NCBI GenBank assembly: GCA_002480525.1
Contig: DLCH01000074.1
Coordinates: forward strand, 98,095-142,991
Length of the DNA stretch: 44,897 bases
DNA from: Gammaproteobacteria bacterium UBA7803
GTDB lineage: Bacteria > Pseudomonadota > Gammaproteobacteria > Pseudomonadales > Azotimanducaceae
Direction of reading: 5' to 3'
A model generated the notes under the pieces. That model was not told where the DNA came from and did no database searches. It was given only the letters and a program-made list of their open reading frames with translations. Below are positions 40,568-44,897 of the stretch, one piece after another; position 1 is the stretch's first letter, and each line of letters starts with the position of its first letter. A program made the position numbers and the translations under genes.

Positions 40568-41932
40568 CTAGTTCCATGCCGATTCGGGCTCCTCGGTGGC
40601 CTTCAGCGCCAGTCCCTCGCGGAACCTGCCGCCACGCGCCCGGCTGTTCCCGGCCGGGAATCCGGCGTTGTCGAGGTGCTCAGCGAAGGTGTTCTGGCTC
40701 CCTGGCCTGACGTTCGCCGCGTCGGCATACCGCTTCCAGGCGTTAAACAGGGCGCTGGGGCGCTCCCAGCGGTCGGGCGCGACCTCGCAGCAGTCCTCAA
40801 GCCACTGCTCGAAGAGGTTCTCGGCCGCGAAGTACTGGTCCGTGGCATCCGTCACCACCTTCGGGGGATTCAGGCCCTCGCGGTGGTAGGAGGCGGCGCC
40901 ATCGATGATCCACTGGAGGATGCCCCCAGCCTCAGCCATGAGCTTCTCGGGCAGGTCTGGGTCGCGCTGGTCGGCCTTGAACGTGACCATGAACGGAAGC
41001 AGATACAGCCTGCGCTTGATCGCCTCGTCGACGTTCTTCAGGCGCGGTTTGTGGTTGCCGGCGACAAACAGCTTGAAGGTCGGTTCGAAGGTGAAGAAGT
41101 CCTGGCGCATGTACCTGGCGGTGATTGGGTCACCCCCGGTCAGCGCCTTGATCCTGCTCTCAGCCCAGGCGCGTCCTTCCTCGGTCTCCTGGGCGAGCAC
41201 CAGGCGGGCCCCGCGCAGCATCGCTAGATCGGTGGGATGCCGGTCCGCATGGCTATCCGTGAACGTCTCCATGCTTGCCACGGTCGCGTAGTCGCCCATG
41301 ATGCGCTGCACCGTGTTGAGCAGGGTTCCCTTGCCGTTGCCCCCTGGTCCGTACCCGAAGAACATCGCGTGTTCCCGGACCGATCCTGAGGCGCAGTATC
41401 CGAAGACGCGTCGGATGAACTCGATGTAATCCCGGTCGCCTTGGGTGATCTCCTCGAGGAAGCGGAGCCAGGCCGGGCAGTTGCCGCCAGGCGAGGCAGC
41501 GGTGGATTTCGTCATGTACTGGTCTGGGTCGCTGGCTTCGAGAGCGCCCGACCTCAGATCCACGATGCCGCTGGGTGTGTTCAGCAGCCATGGGCAGGTG
41601 TCCCATTGGTCTGCGGTGGCCGCGTAGCGTCTGTCTGCCTTGGCCATGCGCTCGACGGCGGCCACGACACCGGCCTTCATCCAGTCGCGATCGTTGTCAG
41701 TCGTGCGGCGGACGTGGGCGCGAATCCGGTCGTACACAGCCAGGGTGTCGTCCTCGCGCCACGTGGTGCCCGTCCACGTCATCCACCGGTTCCAGAGGGC
41801 CACGTACCGGAGAGTCGGCTCGGCAGCGCAGAACGTCAGGGCGAGAGAGTCCTCGGTGACCTCTCCGCGGCGCGCGCGGCGCTGGGCGAGCTGGTCGGCT
41901 CTAGCTCCGATGTCGTCGTAGCTATCGGCCAT
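40568..41932 (-). CDS. P4-family phage/plasmid primase-helicase (D5-like)
   Basis: A 454-residue protein of the D5/P4 superfamily-3 helicase type. The D5_N region (about 60-170) is followed by the Walker A motif G-P-G-G-N-G-K201-G-T-L, then Q-E-T-E-E-G and R-A-R-L-V-L as the B and sensor parts, and F-K-L-F-V-A-G-N-H-K-P-R near residue 300. It should unwind the element's DNA for replication. It lacks the N-terminal primase part of P4 alpha; a separate zinc finger protein is encoded just upstream. The ATG at 41932 overlaps that gene by 11 nt. Confidence 0.88.
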   Translation of the reverse strand: MADSYDDIGARADQLAQRRARRGEVTEDSLALTFCAAEPTLRYVALWNRWMTWTGTTWREDDTLAVYDRIRAHVRRTTDNDRDWMKAGVVAAVERMAKADRRYAATADQWDTCPWLLNTPSGIVDLRSGALEASDPDQYMTKSTAASPGGNCPAWLRFLEEITQGDRDYIEFIRRVFGYCASGSVREHAMFFGYGPGGNGKGTLLNTVQRIMGDYATVASMETFTDSHADRHPTDLAMLRGARLVLAQETEEGRAWAESRIKALTGGDPITARYMRQDFFTFEPTFKLFVAGNHKPRLKNVDEAIKRRLYLLPFMVTFKADQRDPDLPEKLMAEAGGILQWIIDGAASYHREGLNPPKVVTDATDQYFAAENLFEQWLEDCCEVAPDRWERPSALFNAWKRYADAANVRPGSQNTFAEHLDNAGFPAGNSRARGGRFREGLALKATEEPESAWN

Positions 41933-42353
41933 CCCGCACCCCGACGACCTCGCAAACCTCGGCGATCCGTGTGGCGGCTTGGGTGACGCGTCCCATATCA
42001 GCGTCGCTGAGCGCCTGCCTTGCGCGGATACGCTCTGACGCGATGGCGATGACGAATGCCTCGCGTCGTAGCAGCAGCAGGGCATCCCGGGTCCTCAGGC
42101 CGTGCTGGAACCTGCCACCGCGCGACTCCCGTGGAGGCTCGTCGAACAGGTCGGAAAGCGTCAGGCCGCAGGCTTCGACCACTTCGAGCGCTGAACAGCC
42201 GGCGCCGAAACAGTGCAGAAGCACCTTTCCATCGACCTCGCGGATACTGAGGGACGGCCCGCGGTCCTCATGTGCGGGGCATCGGGCCATCCATCGGTCG
42301 GGGCCGTTGGGGCGCACCAGGTCGAGCCGCTCGAGCAGCTGATCAGCCGGCAT
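41922..42353 (-). CDS. stand-alone CHC2 primase zinc finger protein
   Basis: A 143-residue protein with the CHC2 primase zinc-binding pattern: C-P-A-H-E-D-R-G-P-S-L near residue 25, then L-L-H-C-F-G-A-G-C near 46. The rest is helical, with an R-A-R-Q-A-L-S-D-A stretch near 110. In P4 alpha and DnaG this finger is part of the primase. Here the finger and helicase are separate proteins and no TOPRIM or AEP catalytic domain is seen. It overlaps the genes on both sides by 11 nt. Confidence 0.8.
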   Translation of the reverse strand: MPADQLLERLDLVRPNGPDRWMARCPAHEDRGPSLSIREVDGKVLLHCFGAGCSALEVVEACGLTLSDLFDEPPRESRGGRFQHGLRTRDALLLLRREAFVIAIASERIRARQALSDADMGRVTQAATRIAEVCEVVGVRDGR

Positions 42354-42612
42354 GGGTCCCGCCGGCGAGGCTCACCACGTTGTGGCATCCGTAGTGTTGG
42401 GCCAGCCCCCTGAGGGCCTCATCGCGGGTAATAGGTTCGCTCGCGATCATGACCAGATCACCGGGGACGGTCCGCAGCCGGTACCGCCACGCGACGAATC
42501 GATCCTGGTGGTGGAAGTCGGGCGCGGTGGTGGTATCCCTGGCGTCGCCGGTCCCCATCGGCAACTCTTGCCTCGTCATGACACCGGCGCCCCATCCGGG
42601 CCGTCGCGTCAT
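42343..42612 (-). CDS. unknown 89-residue protein
   Basis: A small protein between the AlpA-like and CHC2 genes, overlapping the former by 4 nt (ATGA) and the latter by 11 nt. The middle has F-V-A-W-R-Y-R-L-R-T-V-P-G-D-L-V-M-I-A-S and the end H-Y-G-C-H-N-V-V-S-L. No family recognised. A start at residue 12 or 19 is also possible. The tight overlaps support a real gene. Confidence 0.6.
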   Translation of the reverse strand: MTRRPGWGAGVMTRQELPMGTGDARDTTTAPDFHHQDRFVAWRYRLRTVPGDLVMIASEPITRDEALRGLAQHYGCHNVVSLAGGTHAG

Positions 42613-42800
42613 GCTGCACCTCGCTCCCGGCTGCGCTCAGCCTCAAACTGTTCGATCTCCGAGAGATTCCATCGTGTGCATGCCTCGGTGATTCGTTCGG
42701 GCGGCGGGAGGATGCCGTTTCGGCTCCAACGCCAGATCGTGCGTTGAGAGACGTCGTAACGCTCGCTGAGCTGGGCGGCGGATGCGTATCGCTTCGTCAT
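42609..42800 (-). CDS. AlpA-like regulator/excisionase
   Basis: A 63-residue winged-helix protein of the AlpA/MerR-like excisionase type: A-A-Q-L-S-E-R-Y-D-V-S-Q-R-T-I-W-R-W and G-I-L-P-P-P. AlpA-like proteins switch on integrase expression or excision in P4-type elements. The ATG at 42800 follows the family pattern; a longer frame to 42878 would cross the promoter. It begins the replication operon. Confidence 0.83.
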   Translation of the reverse strand: MTKRYASAAQLSERYDVSQRTIWRWSRNGILPPPERITEACTRWNLSEIEQFEAERSRERGAA

Positions 42801-42805
42801 TGGCT

Positions 42806-42828
42806 GTCCCGGTTTGACGCTTCGGGAC
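42806..42828. promoter_or_regulatory. inverted repeat before the AlpA-like gene
   Basis: GTCCCG (42806-42811) and CGGGAC (42823-42828) with an 11-nt spacer lie just upstream of the minus-strand start at 42800. This is a candidate operator for autoregulation or for a helper-phage protein. Confidence 0.4.
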
Positions 42829-42865
42829 GCAATGTAGAGAGAGGGCCAGCATTGGAGGGAGGTGT

Positions 42866-42892
42866 AAACCCCAGCCAATTTCCTTGGGGTTT
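42866..42892 (-). terminator. hairpin after the 185-residue gene
   Basis: Arms AAACCCCA (42866-42873) and TGGGGTTT (42885-42892) with an 11-nt loop overlap the stop codon of the minus-strand gene at 42892. It would separate the integrase transcript from the AlpA operon. A short T/A stretch follows. Confidence 0.55.
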
Positions 42893-43449
42893 CAACCCGA
42901 TTTCGTGATCACGTCACGCGCGACGGAGCGTGCATCTCGATTGGACCACTCGGGATTTACCAGCGGCAGGACTTCGCGAAGCAGTGCAACGAAGGTAGAG
43001 CGCTCTGCGTAGCTGGCTTTGGCATCCATGAACAGCTCGAAGTCGTGGACGGCCCAGTACACGAAGACCCAAAGCCCAGAATCTATCGGCTTGCCGGGTC
43101 TCGCCAGCACCAGGTTGGCATTCTCAGCCGCGGTTGCTAGGTCGGGAAGCCACGCTTCAGTGAGCTGCTGAAGATCTGGCGGCAGGCGCCCGGCGGTGAA
43201 TAGATTGCGCCAGTCATGCGCCGTAAACGTGCCAGTGTGTTGCTCAATGGATCGCAGAAGTCTTGCGAGCTTCTCCATGCGCTTGCGCTGAATCCACCTC
43301 GGGGCGGCGCCTTTATCGGCATCGCGGTTGCGGTAGATCTGACCCGCTGCCCTGATCAGGCCATTGGCGAAGGCCTCAGGTTCGGGATAGCTGCCGAGGT
43401 GCCTGCGTACCACCTCCCGGATCGCTCGCTTGGCGCTATTGCTCAGCAC
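42892..43449 (-). CDS. unknown 185-residue protein overlapping the integrase gene
   Basis: A 185-residue helical protein with many aromatic residues in L-W-V-F-V-Y-W-A-V-H-D-F-E-L-F-M-D-A-K near residue 125 and K-G-A-A-P-R-W-I-Q-R-K-R-M-E-K-L near 45. The GTG at 43449 overlaps the integrase stop by 14 nt, so the two are likely co-translated. I recognise no family. A role in excision control or helper interference is possible only because of position. Confidence 0.7.
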   Translation of the reverse strand: MLSNSAKRAIREVVRRHLGSYPEPEAFANGLIRAAGQIYRNRDADKGAAPRWIQRKRMEKLARLLRSIEQHTGTFTAHDWRNLFTAGRLPPDLQQLTEAWLPDLATAAENANLVLARPGKPIDSGLWVFVYWAVHDFELFMDAKASYAERSTFVALLREVLPLVNPEWSNRDARSVARDVITKSG

Positions 43450-44680
43450 GTTCGCCCCTGATTGGCGTAACTGAGGCTTTGGCGGCCGAGGTTTCGCTGC
43501 TGCAGAACTTCGCCCAGTCGCGCACGAGGCGCTGTCTCTTGGCGAGCAGCTCGTCTCGGGCGTAGGCGGCCCGCGTGGCGTCGCTGCTGACGTGTGCCAG
43601 CTGCAGCTCGCTCACCTCGTCCGCGTAGCTGGTGGAGTTGCGAGCCCAATCCTTGGCCGAGGATCTGAACCCATGAGGCACCGCCGCGACCTCCATGCGG
43701 CGCGTGACGGCAGACAAGGCCATGTCAGATAGCGGGCCACCCCGCGGTGCCCAGAACACATAGGGCGATTCCTCGTGCCGAGGGAGAGCCTTCAGGAGCT
43801 TCACGGCGGGCTCTGACAACGGGACCCGATGCTGCTTGCCGGCCTTCATCCGCGCGCCTGGAATTGTCCAGAGCTTGGCCTTCAAGTCGATCTCGTCCCA
43901 GGTCGCCAGGCGGACCTCGCCAGATCGTGCCCAGGTCAGAATCAGGAACTCGAGGGCGCGCGCCGCAATGCCTTTCCGGCCTCGCAGCTTGGTCATGAAG
44001 CCTGGCAGGGCCTGCCAGGGTAGTGCTGCGTGGTGGCGGACCTTCTTCACCTTCGACGGCTTCGGGAGCACGTGCTTCAGCGTCTCCCACTTCGCCGGGT
44101 TCTCACCGCTGCGGTAGTTCGACACGCGCGCCCACTCCAGGACGGTCTCCATCCGGCCACGTAGCCGGCTGGCTGTTTCCGTCTTGGTCTCCCAGATCGG
44201 CCGCAGAATGCTGACGATGTGCGCGAGCTCCACCTGGTCCACCGGCAGCGAACCGATCACCGGACTGGCGTACAGGTCGAGTGTGGATTTCCACTGTTGG
44301 GCGTGCTTCGGATTGCGGAACTCGATGGACTTGGAACGCCAGCAGGCGGTGGCGGCCTGGTCGAAGGTGATTCGGCGGGCCTCAGCGGCCCGCAGGGCGT
44401 CCTGGGCGGCGCGCCGGGCGGCGATGGGGTCGATGCCGTCCCAGACCTGCTGACGGTGCTCCCTGGCTCTCTCGCGGGCCTGCTCGAGCGTGACCGTAGG
44501 GAATGAGCCCAGACCCAGCTCCCGAAGTTTCCCGCCGACCTTCAATCGCTGGATCCAGCTGCGGGCTCCGCTCGGCTTGACGTTGAGATACAGGCCGTTC
44601 ACGCCGCCGACGGCATGCATACCGGGCTTCTTGAGCCGGCGCACCTCCGTGGCCGACAGCTCCCGCGCAACCTTCGGCAA
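43436..44680 (-). CDS. int: tyrosine integrase, P4/DUF4102 type
   Basis: A 414-residue tyrosine recombinase. The N-terminal DUF4102 arm-binding domain (G-L-Y-L-N-V-K-P-S-G-A-R-S-W and G-S-F-P-T-V-T-L-E-Q-A-R) is followed by a SAM-like core-binding domain and the catalytic part. Arg is in W-A-R-S-G-E, Lys in M-K-A-G-K-Q-H-R-V-P-L, His and Arg in P-H-G-F-R-S-S-A-K-D-W-A, and the final residues in L-A-H-V-S-S-D-A-T-R-A-A-Y. The start is a TTG at 44680; a stop precedes it by three codons. It should recombine the tRNA-Ser sites. Confidence 0.92.
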   Translation of the reverse strand: MPKVARELSATEVRRLKKPGMHAVGGVNGLYLNVKPSGARSWIQRLKVGGKLRELGLGSFPTVTLEQARERAREHRQQVWDGIDPIAARRAAQDALRAAEARRITFDQAATACWRSKSIEFRNPKHAQQWKSTLDLYASPVIGSLPVDQVELAHIVSILRPIWETKTETASRLRGRMETVLEWARVSNYRSGENPAKWETLKHVLPKPSKVKKVRHHAALPWQALPGFMTKLRGRKGIAARALEFLILTWARSGEVRLATWDEIDLKAKLWTIPGARMKAGKQHRVPLSEPAVKLLKALPRHEESPYVFWAPRGGPLSDMALSAVTRRMEVAAVPHGFRSSAKDWARNSTSYADEVSELQLAHVSSDATRAAYARDELLAKRQRLVRDWAKFCSSETSAAKASVTPIRGERAEQ

Positions 44681-44734
44681 TGTCTCCGCCTAGTGCTTGA
44701 CCCAACGTGCGTCCCACTATAGCCTCCGTCATTG

Positions 44735-44827
44735 GGTGGCACAAGGTGTCACGGAGTGGCGGGGTAAGGATTCGGGAAACCCTGTGATTTCATTGGTTTT
44801 TTGGCGCGCGGTGTCGCGTGGTGTCAT
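44735..44827 (+). other. repeated GGTGTCAC-like sites, candidate integrase arm sites
   Basis: Four short copies of GGTG(T/G)C(A/G)(C/T) lie between integrase gene and attR: 44735-44742, 44745-44752, 44810-44817 and 44820-44827. They come as two close pairs. Spacing and position fit arm-type binding sites for the integrase or sites for the AlpA-like protein. Confidence 0.5.
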
Positions 44828-44841
44828 TGCGAAATGGCCGA

Positions 44842-44856
44842 CTGCCTCTCCGCCAA
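44842..44856 (+). other. attR core repeat
   Basis: CTGCCTCTCCGCCAA, identical to the tRNA 3' end at 34263-34277. This is the right end of the element. Confidence 0.9.
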
Positions 44857-44872
44857 TCAAAATGGGGCCCAG

Positions 44873-44896
44873 CGGAGACTGTGTGAAAAGTCTCCG
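44873..44896 (+). terminator. hairpin beyond attR, likely the displaced tRNA-Ser terminator
   Basis: Arms CGGAGACT (44873-44880) and AGTCTCCG (44889-44896) with an 8-nt loop lie 16 nt past attR. After excision this hairpin would follow the tRNA gene directly. The window ends one base later, so a T-run cannot be seen. Confidence 0.5.
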
Positions 44897-44897
44897 A

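Larger units (their letters stand above)
34263..44856. mobile_element. 10.6-kb phage satellite-like integrated element in tRNA-Ser
   Basis: The element lies between two copies of CTGCCTCTCCGCCAA (34263-34277 and 44842-44856), the first inside the tRNA. Its gene for a tyrosine integrase is at the far end. It carries an AlpA-like protein, a CHC2 zinc finger protein, a P4/D5 helicase, a small terminase, a ClpP-like protease and a tape measure protein, plus unknown genes. It is visibly less GC-rich than the host. No large terminase, portal, capsid, tube or lysis gene is present, so it cannot make particles alone. Gene overlaps and intact frames speak against random decay. Confidence 0.88.

Noticed and set aside
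34263..44856. Complete inducible prophage
   Set aside because: No large terminase, portal, major capsid, tail tube, baseplate, holin or endolysin gene can be seen.

Overview
The window is high-GC chromosomal DNA from a free-living gammaproteobacterium. The best evidence for the group is the block nadA, M48 (BepA-type) protease, tusA-like, AI-2E/PerM permease, dapA, bamC, MBL-fold hydrolase and tRNA-Ser (26084-34276). From memory, this is the gene order around nadA-dapA-purC in Pseudomonas-like genomes. Repeated acyl-CoA dehydrogenase pairs, a CaiB-type CoA transferase and an HSD17B4-like dehydrogenase suggest an organism that degrades hydrophobic or steroid-like carbon. I cannot place it to order or genus.

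Region 1-14948: a partial GPH-family transporter, a large DUF748 protein, a SAM methyltransferase divergent from a Bax-like glucosaminidase with a well-formed promoter and operator, a three-gene beta-oxidation operon on the minus strand (6006-9045), a class V aminotransferase, an ArsR-SRPBCC-VOC operon with its own operator, two divergent MFS exporters and a small unknown protein.

Region 15001-25797: a translationally coupled pair, a MupA-like flavin monooxygenase and an AurF-like diiron oxygenase, lies downstream of a perfect FNR/Anr-type box. It is followed by a D-aminoacylase-like amidohydrolase, a secreted DUF4124-like protein and a REP-type palindrome array with a 57-bp period (19636-19987). 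A second catabolic operon on the minus strand (SDR, CoA transferase, two acyl-CoA dehydrogenases), a small coiled-coil protein and an ATP-grasp enzyme complete the region.

Region 26084-34276: the conserved nadA-to-tRNA-Ser block. purC and bcp are not in their expected places; a MarR regulator and a divergent small membrane protein sit where purC would be.

Region 34263-44856: a 10.6-kb integrated element in the 3' end of tRNA-Ser(CGA), bounded by a 15-bp direct repeat. It carries a tyrosine integrase, an AlpA-like regulator, a stand-alone CHC2 primase zinc finger, a P4/D5 helicase, a small terminase, a ClpP-like phage protease with a C-terminal zinc ribbon, a tape measure protein and several unknown genes. 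It has no large terminase, portal, capsid or tail tube gene. This composition is that of a phage satellite or a strongly reduced prophage. A divergent pair of small, possibly paralogous proteins at the attL edge is the best candidate cargo. This element is the most novel part of the window.
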